From: CAISDA01 sp050258555 | GTDB taxonomy: Bacteria > Bacteroidota > Ignavibacteria > UBA10030 > UBA8401 | Length of the DNA stretch: 35,676 bases | Assembly (NCBI GenBank): GCA_050258555.1 | Contig: JBLMZA010000008.1 | Coordinates: 1-35,676 of the forward strand | Direction of reading: 5' to 3' | In this document: in pieces, positions 1-7,742 of the stretch | Layout: each line of letters begins with the position of its first letter | How positions within the stretch are numbered: the first letter of the stretch is position 1 | Notes under the pieces: model-generated | What the model was told of the DNA's origin: nothing | Database searches by the model: none | The model's input: the letters and a program-made list of their open reading frames with translations, nothing else | Made by a program: the position numbers and the translations under genes

Positions 1-1973
1 GGCGTCTGCGGCACGGCTTCAACAATCGAAGGAGCGCTCTCGAGCATGTGCAGTCCCGACGAAGCGGAGGGATTATAGACATACGACGTCACAGCATAGA
101 AATATGTTCTCCCGTTGACCAGGCGCGATCCGGTGAGCGAATCGGCCGTCGTATGATAGAAGCGTTGTATGAGCGAGTTGCTGCCTCTGGCCAGGATCCG
201 CGGGATGGCGAAATCGGTCGATTCATCGTAGACCGTATCGACGATCGTTGTTACATCGTCGGCGATGTCGTATGCGGCGACAGGCCGCCTTCGTGAGAAG
301 TCGCCCTCGGGCAGCTGGTAGACGATGTAGCCCTGGAAGGCATAGCCCATCTGCGCGTAGCGTTCGATCCGCTGCGCCGCTTCCTGATCGGTCCATGTGA
401 GCACGATTTCCCTGTCGAGTTCCGCAACATGCACTGCGGGAGGATCGGGCAGAGGCGCCATCCGGAATCCCTTGCGGAAGAAATATTCCACCGCCTCGTC
501 GTGCGCGCGAAGCGCGGAGATGCTGCCGAGCCTGGTGCTGCCGGCGCCGACAATTTCCGCAATGAGAAATTCCTGCGTATCGGAAGGCGCCATCGTGAAC
601 GGTCCCGATGTCAAGCCGAGACGACGATCGGCCGGAGAGAGCGTCACACCGGGCGAATACGGTTTGCCTTCCACCCATCCTGTATGCGCCACGGGGTCTC
701 CCGGAAAAACGAAGGATGTCGGACGACCCGTTTCGGGATTCACCACGGGCGCTCCGCTTTTTTTGAAACCGCGCATGAGATTGTAGAGCGCCAGGCCTCC
801 AGAGCGGAAATCCCCTTCCATCGGCTCATCCCAGATCTTTTGAATGTAGACCATGGATGTCATGGAAAGATTTTTCCATCCGCGCCGGTATGAAAAATTG
901 ACGAATGCCGAATCGTTCACCGATGCGGGCACAGCCGGTCCCGCCAGGAGGTCGAAGCCGATCGCGGGCGCCTTCGAGCCGAAGAATCCATCGTGGTCCG
1001 TTGCATTGTAGGCATAGGCCATGTTCCGGATGGTATCGCAGCCCACGTAATCATCGCTGTAGCCGAGCGATCCGCCGATATCGGGATCGGCAAACTGCAT
1101 GAGGAACATGCTGTCGATCTGCGCGCCGCTTTTATTGATGAGACGCGTGCGCTGGAAAATCGTATTGGCAAGCGCGCCCGGCCGATTGTACACCCAGACG
1201 GTTTTTTGCATCTCGATGCCGATGGGCAGCGCTCCATAGAGACTCTTGGTGCGCACACTGTCCAGATCGTTGGCCGCATACCACAGCGTCTGATCGGCTC
1301 CGGGCACGCCAGGCGTGTCTATCGACGGATCATAGGAGCCGTTCCGATCGATGTCGGTATAGGGCGCGCCTTCGGATGCGGGCCATTCCGTCCAATCGCG
1401 GCAATACTTGTCGTAGATCGAACGCGGTGTGGCGGTGACTTCATATTTTTGCAGATAGCGTTCACTCGCGCCCAGGCGCGCTTCGGCCTGAATGAAGTCC
1501 ACAGAGGGGGAAATATCCTGCCGCACGCGATAGACACGATACCGGGTGGAGTTCGGGTCGGCTCCGCGCGGAGGCTGCGTGCCCGTTCCGGGAGAAAGGA
1601 TGGCGCCCGCCTGGAGCGCCGACTTGAATGCCGAGCCGCCGAGCCCGAGCCGGCCGCGAGAGTAGCCTCCCCAGAGCAGCCCTTCGGAAAACATGAGCGG
1701 ACCCGTGATCTGATACGGTCCGTAGGGAGCCTGCCGGACGCTTGGCAGAAATTCGACGCCGTCATCCATCGTATAGGGGTTGAGCGCCCCCATGCCGTTA
1801 TTCCAAAAATACGAGAAGAGATTGTTGATCGAAACCGGCGCGCTCGATTCGATCGTCTGTCCCTTTTGCAGGGACTGTCGGGAATATTTGGGAAGGTCAT
1901 TCGATTGGGCGGTCAAGCCGGAAGCAATGACCGCCGTGAGCACCACAAGCAGAGGAACCGGTAACCGTTTCAT
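1..1973 (-). CDS. Large secreted protein, C-terminus beyond the window (partial)
   Basis: An uninterrupted minus-strand frame runs from ATG at 1973 off the left edge, giving 657 visible codons with no stop. Residues 1-22 form a signal peptide (MKR, a hydrophobic stretch, then GLTAQ). The mature part is rich in Gly, Tyr, Asp and Asn, as in large extracellular proteins of Ignavibacteria-like bacteria. Near residues 520-640 the text PAVHVAELDREIVLTWTD, then GYAFQGYIVYQ and GRTYFYAVTSY, resembles a fibronectin type III-like module. By analogy with other secreted proteins here, a T9SS sorting domain may lie beyond the edge, but this cannot be seen. It starts 31 bases after the EamA gene and may be the last gene of the era-DUF1015-EamA run. 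The specific function is unknown. Confidence 0.8.
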   Translation of the reverse strand, partial: MKRLPVPLLVVLTAVIASGLTAQSNDLPKYSRQSLQKGQTIESSAPVSINNLFSYFWNNGMGALNPYTMDDGVEFLPSVRQAPYGPYQITGPLMFSEGLLWGGYSRGRLGLGGSAFKSALQAGAILSPGTGTQPPRGADPNSTRYRVYRVRQDISPSVDFIQAEARLGASERYLQKYEVTATPRSIYDKYCRDWTEWPASEGAPYTDIDRNGSYDPSIDTPGVPGADQTLWYAANDLDSVRTKSLYGALPIGIEMQKTVWVYNRPGALANTIFQRTRLINKSGAQIDSMFLMQFADPDIGGSLGYSDDYVGCDTIRNMAYAYNATDHDGFFGSKAPAIGFDLLAGPAVPASVNDSAFVNFSYRRGWKNLSMTSMVYIQKIWDEPMEGDFRSGGLALYNLMRGFKKSGAPVVNPETGRPTSFVFPGDPVAHTGWVEGKPYSPGVTLSPADRRLGLTSGPFTMAPSDTQEFLIAEIVGAGSTRLGSISALRAHDEAVEYFFRKGFRMAPLPDPPAVHVAELDREIVLTWTDQEAAQRIERYAQMGYAFQGYIVYQLPEGDFSRRRPVAAYDIADDVTTIVDTVYDESTDFAIPRILARGSNSLIQRFYHTTADSLTGSRLVNGRTYFYAVTSYVYNPSASSGLHMLESAPSIVEAVPQT

Positions 1974-2004
1974 ATGCGTGGCCTTTATGAAAATGAAGAA
2001 GAAC

Positions 2005-2919
2005 TTACGACACGGGAGGGGCACTCCGGGCAAGCAGGCGCCTGAGGTCTGCGGCGTTGGCGATGACGATGCCGGCCAGCACGAAGAGCGCGCCGAGCGC
2101 CGTCTGGCTCGAGAGCGCTTCGTTATTGAGCACGACGCCGAGCGTGACGGCGATGATCGGCGTGACGAAGGCCGAGAGCGCAAGAATCACGGCTTCCATA
2201 TGCTTCAGAAGCCAGAAGTAGCTGACGAACGTCACGATGGAGCCGATCAGAGCGAGATAGATGATCGTTCCGATAGCGGCGGGCGTGAATGCGAGGGCAG
2301 AAAGATCCTCGACCATGACGCTCGATGCGAGCAGGAAGACGGCGCTGATCGCCGTCGGCACCAGAAGCGTGACGAAGGGACTGACCGCATGTCCCTCCTT
2401 TTTGATCACGATGACGGAAAACGCCTGCATCACGGCGCTGGCCACGACGGCGGCCATGCCCCAGACGGCCGAAGTGTCGTTCATGCGGATGTCGTTGGCG
2501 AAGATGACGAAGACGCCGGCAAAGCCGAGCACGATGCCGGCGATCTTCGAAAGATTCAGCTTCTCATCGGGAAGGAAGAGAAACGAAAAAAGCGCGACGC
2601 TGAACGGATAAATCCCGAAAAGAATCGAGGTGAGTCCCGAAGAAATGTGCTGCTCTCCCCAGTAGACGAGCGCAAAGGGCACGCTGAACGAATACAAGGC
2701 GACGCTGGCGTAATACTTTCTCATCGCCCGATCGAAGGGAATCGGGATGCCGCTCAACCGGACATAGGCGTAGAGCACGGCGCTTGCAAGCGAGAAGCGC
2801 GCGCCTGCCGCAAAAAGCGGCGGCATCGTCTCCAGTCCGATTTTGATGGCAAGCCATGTCGAGCCCCAGATCAGGCAGATGAGCGTATAGAGCGTGACGA
2901 TTTTCAGACGGTGATTCAT
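2005..2919 (-). CDS. EamA/DMT-family membrane transporter
   Basis: A 304-residue integral membrane protein of the drug/metabolite transporter superfamily. About ten hydrophobic segments fall into two EamA repeats. The first opens with LICLIWGSTWLAIKIGLE and the second covers about residues 150-290, including SYFWLLKHMEAVILALSAF and a proline-containing helix, VTPIIAVTLGVV, typical of the family. It probably exports a small metabolite from the inner membrane; the substrate cannot be predicted. The start is ATG at 2919: the frame continues upstream, but that part is antisense-like and hydrophilic. The ATG overlaps the TGA of the DUF1015 gene (ATGA), so translation is probably coupled. Confidence 0.9.
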   Translation of the reverse strand: MNHRLKIVTLYTLICLIWGSTWLAIKIGLETMPPLFAAGARFSLASAVLYAYVRLSGIPIPFDRAMRKYYASVALYSFSVPFALVYWGEQHISSGLTSILFGIYPFSVALFSFLFLPDEKLNLSKIAGIVLGFAGVFVIFANDIRMNDTSAVWGMAAVVASAVMQAFSVIVIKKEGHAVSPFVTLLVPTAISAVFLLASSVMVEDLSALAFTPAAIGTIIYLALIGSIVTFVSYFWLLKHMEAVILALSAFVTPIIAVTLGVVLNNEALSSQTALGALFVLAGIVIANAADLRRLLARSAPPVS

Positions 2920-4190
2920 GAGGCCATCTTGTTCAGGACGAGTCCGGAGATCAGCTTCGGATAGAAGAACGTCGACTTCTGCGGCATCGTGTGGCCGGCC
3001 TTCGCCACGGCGCGCACCTGTTCGATCCGCGTGGGGTTCACGATGAACGCGATCTGCGACACCTCCGATGCGACTTCGCGGGCGCATTCGTCGACATCCT
3101 GAAGGTAATGGATGTTGAGCTTCTTTTCCTGGGCCTCGACCGAGATGTGGAGCAGCTCGCCCAGCATGTACGAGTGGAGCAGCACCACATCCAGATCCTT
3201 CACCTCCGAGGGAACCGTCTCGGGCACGAGCTTATTGACCATGGCCCGGTTCTTGATCGTCGCCACCATGAAGGCGTCCTTCGTGATGATGCCGTAGCTG
3301 TAGGGACCCTTCGTAGCCAGCACCGCCGTCATGGCTTCAGCGGAGGGGAATGTGGTGATGAAGAAATGATTCAAAAGCGTATTCAGGAACGCCTGCGTTT
3401 CGAAGCCGGGAACGCTGTGTATCACGCGGTGCGTCGGGAAGATCACCAGTCCCTCGTCGTCGAGATTCGTGAAGAACATCATGACGTAATTATAGAGCTC
3501 CGTGCCCGTATGGTTCGGATTCTGCGAGCGCATCAGGTCGCGGTAGGCCAGCGCCGTTTCGTAGCGGTGATGTCCGTCCGCGATCAGAATCTGCTTGGGC
3601 TCCATGAGCGCGGCGATGTTGCCGATCACGGTTTCATCGGTGATCGTCCAGAGTTCGTTGCGCACATTCTGGAACGTCACATCGATGGCGGGAAGCTCCT
3701 TGTGCGAAGGCGAGGTGAACTCGTCGATGCGCTTCTCGGGATCGGAATAGAGACCGAAGATCTGGCTGAAGTTCGAATTGGTCGCCTTGAAGAGCTTGAA
3801 GCGGTCCTCTTTCGCCTTCGAGAGCGTCTTTTCATGCGGCAGGACGATGCCTTTGTCGAATTCCTCGAGATGGCAGAGGGCGATGAAGCCCTTGCGCTGC
3901 ACCATCCGGCCCGCGGCCGTGTGGAATGTCTGCACGAGCGGATAGACGGCCGGCTTCGCATCGCGCACGAGGATCTGGGAGTCCTGCCACTTGGCGAACG
4001 TCTCGGCCGCCGCGCTGTAGCGGTCCTCTTCCCTGCCCAATATCAGGCGGATGATGTTGAAGGGATCCTGATCGTAGTACGAGGTCTGTTCGCTCGGCGT
4101 GATCACATCGTAGGGTGGAGCGACGACCGATTCCATTTTTACCTTCGTTTGGTTGTAACGGATGCCGCGAAACGGTTGTATCGTTGCCAT
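2916..4190 (-). CDS. DUF1015 family protein
   Basis: A 424-residue cytoplasmic protein starting MATIQPFRGIRY. The family hallmarks are an N-terminal VVAPPYDVI block followed by DPFNIIRL, and a central ADGHHRYETAL block that looks like a metal- or nucleotide-binding site. Its length is normal for the family (Pfam PF06245), whose biochemical role I cannot state with confidence. The start at 4190 is set by the conserved beginning; a longer frame to 4301 has an arginine-rich, non-family extension. It lies 68 bases after era and its stop overlaps the EamA start, so the two are probably co-expressed. The pairing with an exporter could hint at a small-molecule role, but that is inference only. Confidence 0.9.
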   Translation of the reverse strand: MATIQPFRGIRYNQTKVKMESVVAPPYDVITPSEQTSYYDQDPFNIIRLILGREEDRYSAAAETFAKWQDSQILVRDAKPAVYPLVQTFHTAAGRMVQRKGFIALCHLEEFDKGIVLPHEKTLSKAKEDRFKLFKATNSNFSQIFGLYSDPEKRIDEFTSPSHKELPAIDVTFQNVRNELWTITDETVIGNIAALMEPKQILIADGHHRYETALAYRDLMRSQNPNHTGTELYNYVMMFFTNLDDEGLVIFPTHRVIHSVPGFETQAFLNTLLNHFFITTFPSAEAMTAVLATKGPYSYGIITKDAFMVATIKNRAMVNKLVPETVPSEVKDLDVVLLHSYMLGELLHISVEAQEKKLNIHYLQDVDECAREVASEVSQIAFIVNPTRIEQVRAVAKAGHTMPQKSTFFYPKLISGLVLNKMAS

Positions 4191-4258
4191 AATGATTCCG
4201 GTCTCAGGATGAATGGATGAAAGCGTGAATTGTGTGTCGACAGCACGGATGCGTCGTC

Positions 4259-5167
4259 TCAGTATCCGAGGCGCTTGAGCCACTGGGGCTGCTCGCGCCA
4301 TTGCTCGCGGACCTTCACATGCAGTTCAAGGAAGACTTCGTGTCCGAGGAACGCTTCGACTTCCCTGCGCGCCTCGGCGCCGAGCGCCTTGAGCGCGCGG
4401 CCTTCCTTGCCGATGAGGATGCCTTTCTGCGACTGGCGCTCGACGTAGATGTCGGCGCTGATGAAGTGCTTCTTTGCCGAGCGCTCCTTGAATTCGACGA
4501 TATCGACCGTCGTCGAATACGGAATCTCCTTCGAGTAGCGCTTGAAGATCTTTTCGCGGATCATTTCGCTGACGAAGAATTTTTCGGGCGCTTCGCTTGC
4601 GATATCCTCCGGATAGAAGGGAGGATGCACAGGCAGCCGGTTTCTGATGCCCTCGACCAGCTCGCGCGTGCCGTAGTTCTTCAGGGCCGAGATCGGATAG
4701 ATCTCGTCGAAGGGATAGATCTCATTCATGCGGGCGATCATATCGAGCACGTCGCCTTTTTCGACCGTATCGATCTTGTTGATCACAAGAAATGTCGGCT
4801 TCTTGTGCACGGCCACCTTTTCGAGGGCGTCGGTCTTCTTGTCGATGCCCGAGGCCTTGATCTTTTCGGCGTCCACAAGCAGCAGGATCACATCGGCGTC
4901 ATCGAGCGCGGATGCCGCAAACTGCATCATCACTTCCTGCAGAAGGTATGTGGGCGTGATGATGCCCGGCGTGTCGAGAAAGATGACCTGCGACTTCTGA
5001 TCGCTCAGAATGCCGGCGATCTTGTGGCGCGTGGTCTGTGGCTTGTCCGTGACGATGGAGAGTTTCTGGCCGAGAATCGCATTGAGCAGCGTGGACTTGC
5101 CGACATTGGGCTCGCCGACCAGTGCCGCATAGCCGGTTCTGAATTCAGTTGTGTCTGGAGTTGTCAT
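4259..5167 (-). CDS. era: GTPase Era, 30S ribosome assembly factor
   Basis: A 302-residue essential GTPase that binds the 3' end of 16S rRNA and aids small-subunit maturation. All G motifs are present: G1 GEPNVGKS at 18-25, G2 around QTTRHKI (44-50), G3 DTPG at 65-68, G4 NKID at 130-133, and G5 SAL at 160-162. The C-terminal half is a type II KH domain, with the GKEG turn before RALKALG near residue 255 and the usual family ending. Length and order match Era exactly. The start ATG at 5167 lies only 8 bases after a promoter-like box (5176-5205), so the message may be leaderless. It is divergent from rlmI. Confidence 0.98.
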   Translation of the reverse strand: MTTPDTTEFRTGYAALVGEPNVGKSTLLNAILGQKLSIVTDKPQTTRHKIAGILSDQKSQVIFLDTPGIITPTYLLQEVMMQFAASALDDADVILLLVDAEKIKASGIDKKTDALEKVAVHKKPTFLVINKIDTVEKGDVLDMIARMNEIYPFDEIYPISALKNYGTRELVEGIRNRLPVHPPFYPEDIASEAPEKFFVSEMIREKIFKRYSKEIPYSTTVDIVEFKERSAKKHFISADIYVERQSQKGILIGKEGRALKALGAEARREVEAFLGHEVFLELHVKVREQWREQPQWLKRLGY

Positions 5168-5175
5168 ATGTTACA

Positions 5176-5205
5176 CAATATACTGAAAGCGGCTTCAAGA
5201 TTCAA
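5176..5205 (-). promoter_or_regulatory. Candidate era promoter (Bacteroidota-type TTG / TAnnTTG)
   Basis: On the minus strand TTG (5205-5203) is followed after 20 bases by TATATTG (5182-5176). This resembles the Bacteroidota primary sigma consensus, TTG about 19-23 bases before TAnnTTTG. The downstream box is one base short of the full consensus. Transcription would begin at or very near the era ATG. Confidence 0.4.
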
Positions 5206-5238
5206 CGAGGGTCCGGTCCTGCCGCCGGCACGCGCGTT

Positions 5239-5267
5239 TTGTCCTTTGCAATTTCTTTCGTACTTTG
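5239..5267 (+). promoter_or_regulatory. Candidate rlmI promoter (Bacteroidota-type TTG / TAnTTTG)
   Basis: TTG (5239-5241) is followed after 19 bases by TACTTTG (5261-5267). The start codon is 21 bases further on and preceded by an AAGGAG ribosome binding site. Arrangement and spacing match the boxes on the era side of the same 121-base divergent region. Confidence 0.4.
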
Positions 5268-5288
5268 TAGGGCACACAAGGAGAAGCA

Positions 5289-6464
5289 ATGGCACACACA
5301 AAGCATGTGATCTTGAAGAAGAACGAGGACCGGCGCCTGAAGTCCGGCCATCAATGGGTATTCAGCAACGAAATTCACCGCATCGTCGGAGCTCCCGAGG
5401 CAGGCGACCTGGTTGAGATATTGCGCGCCGACGGCCTTTCGCTCGGCGTCGGATTCTATCATCCGAATTCGCTCATCGCCGTGCGTCTGCTCTCGGCGAA
5501 GGAGGCGGCGATCGATGCCGGCTTCTTCGAGGCCAGGATACGCAGCGCCCTTGCGCTCCGGGAGACGCTCTTTCCCGGCGCCACGACATACCGCGTCGTG
5601 CACGGCGAGGGCGATTATCTGCCGGGACTCATCGTCGACCGGTTCAACGAGTATCTCTCGGTGCAGACATTCACCGCGGGCATGGATCTGCGGCTCGGAC
5701 AGATCGCCGATGCGCTCGTCTCGATCTTCGCCCCGCGCGGCATCGTGGAACGCAACGAGAGTCCGCTTCGTCTAATGGAACAGCTGCCGATGCGGCGCAC
5801 CATTCTGCGCGGCGTGGTCGAGCATACGATCATCGATCTGCACGGCGTGAAGTTCAACGTGGAAGTGATGGAAGGCCAGAAAAGCGGATTCTTCCTCGAC
5901 CAGCGCGAGAACCGCGCCTCGCTCGCCTCGATCGCGAAGGGAGCGACCGTGCTCGACTGCTTCTGCAACGAAGGAGGCTTCGGCATGCATGCAGCCGCAG
6001 CGGGCGCCGCGCACGTCGACTTCGTGGATGCAAGCGAGGAATCGATCGCCAAGGCGAAGGTCAACGCCACGCTCAACAAAGTCACAGACGTGCATTTCGA
6101 CAAGGCCGACGCATTCGAATATCTGCCGGCGGCCGTCGGCGACAAGAAGCAGTACGATATCGTCGTGCTCGATCCCCCGTCCTTCACCAAAAGCAGGAAG
6201 ACGGTCGCCACGGCGCTGCGCGGCTACAAGGAAATCAACTCTAACGGCATGCGCCTGGTGAAGCCGGGAGGATTCCTGGCCACCGCCTCGTGCTCTCATC
6301 ATGTGGATGAGCCCATGTTTCTTTCGATGGTGGGCGAGAGCGCGCAGAAGGCCGGGCGCCAGATCCAGGTCGTCTCCGTAGCCGGCGCGGCAGGCGATCA
6401 TCCCACGCTGCCTTCGATGCCGGAAACAAAATATCTGAAATATGCGTTGGTACGGGTATATTAG
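5289..6464 (+). CDS. rlmI: Class I SAM-dependent 23S rRNA methyltransferase, RlmI-like
   Basis: A 391-residue protein of the RlmI family; the E. coli enzyme makes m5C1962 of 23S rRNA. An N-terminal PUA-like domain covers about 1-75 (HVILKKNEDRRLKSGHQWVF, then the GVGFY segment). A linker carries VMEGQKSGFFLDQRENR, a family signature. The Rossmann methyltransferase domain has motif I VLDCFCNEGGF, motif IV LDPPSF, and the catalytic-cysteine block TASCSHHV. The end ALVRVY also fits. The start is ATG at 5289 behind AAGGAGAAGCA. It is first in a tight plus-strand run: the next gene starts 10 bases after its stop. The exact rRNA position in this organism is assumed. Confidence 0.93.
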   Translation: MAHTKHVILKKNEDRRLKSGHQWVFSNEIHRIVGAPEAGDLVEILRADGLSLGVGFYHPNSLIAVRLLSAKEAAIDAGFFEARIRSALALRETLFPGATTYRVVHGEGDYLPGLIVDRFNEYLSVQTFTAGMDLRLGQIADALVSIFAPRGIVERNESPLRLMEQLPMRRTILRGVVEHTIIDLHGVKFNVEVMEGQKSGFFLDQRENRASLASIAKGATVLDCFCNEGGFGMHAAAAGAAHVDFVDASEESIAKAKVNATLNKVTDVHFDKADAFEYLPAAVGDKKQYDIVVLDPPSFTKSRKTVATALRGYKEINSNGMRLVKPGGFLATASCSHHVDEPMFLSMVGESAQKAGRQIQVVSVAGAAGDHPTLPSMPETKYLKYALVRVY

Positions 6465-6474
6465 GAGACAACGA

Positions 6475-7191
6475 ATGAAAACATTACTCGCCTGCGCGCT
6501 CGGCCTTCTGGGGCTTGTCGCCCAGCCGGCATCCGCGCAGGTGGGGACGCCGGCATCGGGCGTCCCGGACAGCTCGATCGTCTTCACATCGCCCCGCAAG
6601 GACAAGGCCGCCGAAACGGATTCTCCCGACGCGCTGCGTCATGCCTGGGGCATCGATGTCATGCTCTCGGGCAACGGCTTCGGACTGGGAGGTTTTTACC
6701 GGCATGAATACACGCGCGACCTCTTCGGCACGATCCAGTTTGCCATCTCCGATTCAAAGGATGACAACGAGGTCGAATACGTCGACTGGTACGGACAGTC
6801 GTATGTGCCCAACAAGGTGAACCGCTTCCTTCTGATGCCGCTCTTTTTCGGCGCGCAATACAGGCTCTTTGCCGACGACATCACCGACTCGTTCCGACCG
6901 TACGTCAATGCGGGAGCCGGTCCCACGCTGATTCTGTCATCGCCCTATGAGCGGGAATTCTTCAACAGCCTGCACTATGCGCGCTCGCATTATACGGCCG
7001 GAGGCTATGTGGGCTTCGGAGCGTTCTTCGGTTCCGAAAAAGGCAGCCTCATGGGCGTGAACTTCCGCTACTATTATATTCCGGTTTCAGGCGGCTTGGA
7101 GAGTATGCGCAATCCGCTGACCAACGAGATCACGCGCAAATCGGATTTCGGCGGGTTCTTCATCACGATCAATATCGGCTCGGTCTACTGA
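6475..7191 (+). CDS. Predicted exported outer-membrane-type protein, function unknown
   Basis: A 238-residue protein with a clear signal peptide (MKTLLACALGLLGLVAQPASAQ). The mature part alternates aromatic and polar residues: GNGFGLGGFYRHEYTRDLFG, PLFFGAQYRLFADD, FRPYVNAGAGPTLIL, AGGYVGFGAFFGSEKG, GVNFRYYYIPV. It ends FGGFFITINIGSVY with an aromatic last residue. This is the usual look of a small outer-membrane beta-barrel, but no named family was recognised. The start at 6475 is favoured over the upstream in-frame ATG (6442), which lies inside rlmI, because the signal peptide begins there behind AGGAGA. The stop lies 2 bases before the hemerythrin gene, so the three genes probably form one transcript. 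Confidence 0.82.
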   Translation: MKTLLACALGLLGLVAQPASAQVGTPASGVPDSSIVFTSPRKDKAAETDSPDALRHAWGIDVMLSGNGFGLGGFYRHEYTRDLFGTIQFAISDSKDDNEVEYVDWYGQSYVPNKVNRFLLMPLFFGAQYRLFADDITDSFRPYVNAGAGPTLILSSPYEREFFNSLHYARSHYTAGGYVGFGAFFGSEKGSLMGVNFRYYYIPVSGGLESMRNPLTNEITRKSDFGGFFITINIGSVY

Positions 7192-7193
7192 CG

Positions 7194-7706
7194 ATGGCCA
7201 CACACGGACCGCTCTACAGGCTTCTGGAGGAGGATCACCGCCGTCTCGAGTCGCTGCTTGCACAGACGCGGCGCGAGATGGAAGATTCCGCGCCGCTCAC
7301 CATGTACGACGAATTCCGCAAAGGCCTGCTCCGGCATATCAGCATCGAGGAAAAGGTGCTCATCCCGGCCGTTCAGCGCGTGCGGGGCGCGGCCGTACAG
7401 AGCGTGGCCGAGCGCCTGCGCCTCGATCACGGCGCGATCGCCGCACTTCTGGTGCCTCCGCCCTCTCCCATGATCATCCGCGCACTCTTTGGCATTCTGG
7501 ACAAGCACAATGTGATCGAGGAAGGCACGGAGGGCTTCTATGAAGTCTGCGAAACCCTGCCTGAGGAAGAACAACAACGGCTGATGCAGGATGTGCACTC
7601 GGCGCGGCAGATACCGCTTTCCCCCAACATCAACAATCCGAATGCGCTCGATGCCACGCGCCGCGCACTGGCGCGGGCGGGCTACACGCTCGATGACTAT
7701 GCATGA
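7194..7706 (+). CDS. Hemerythrin HHE domain protein
   Basis: A 170-residue, mainly helical cytoplasmic protein with the ligands of a hemerythrin-type di-iron site: H15 (EEDHRRLE), H48 and E52 (RHISIEEK), H79 (LDHGAI), and H105 and E109 (KHNVIEE). This spacing follows the four-helix HHE cation-binding fold. Such proteins bind O2 or NO, sense iron or oxidants, or help repair damaged iron centres; which applies here is not shown. The C-terminal 40 residues lie outside the fold. It starts 2 bases after the preceding stop, with no separate Shine-Dalgarno, so coupling is likely. It ends convergently with the GH92 gene, 36 bases apart. Confidence 0.88.
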   Translation: MATHGPLYRLLEEDHRRLESLLAQTRREMEDSAPLTMYDEFRKGLLRHISIEEKVLIPAVQRVRGAAVQSVAERLRLDHGAIAALLVPPPSPMIIRALFGILDKHNVIEEGTEGFYEVCETLPEEEQQRLMQDVHSARQIPLSPNINNPNALDATRRALARAGYTLDDYA

Positions 7707-7742
7707 CGACCGTCTTCGCCATGTTGTGCGCAGCGAGGCATC

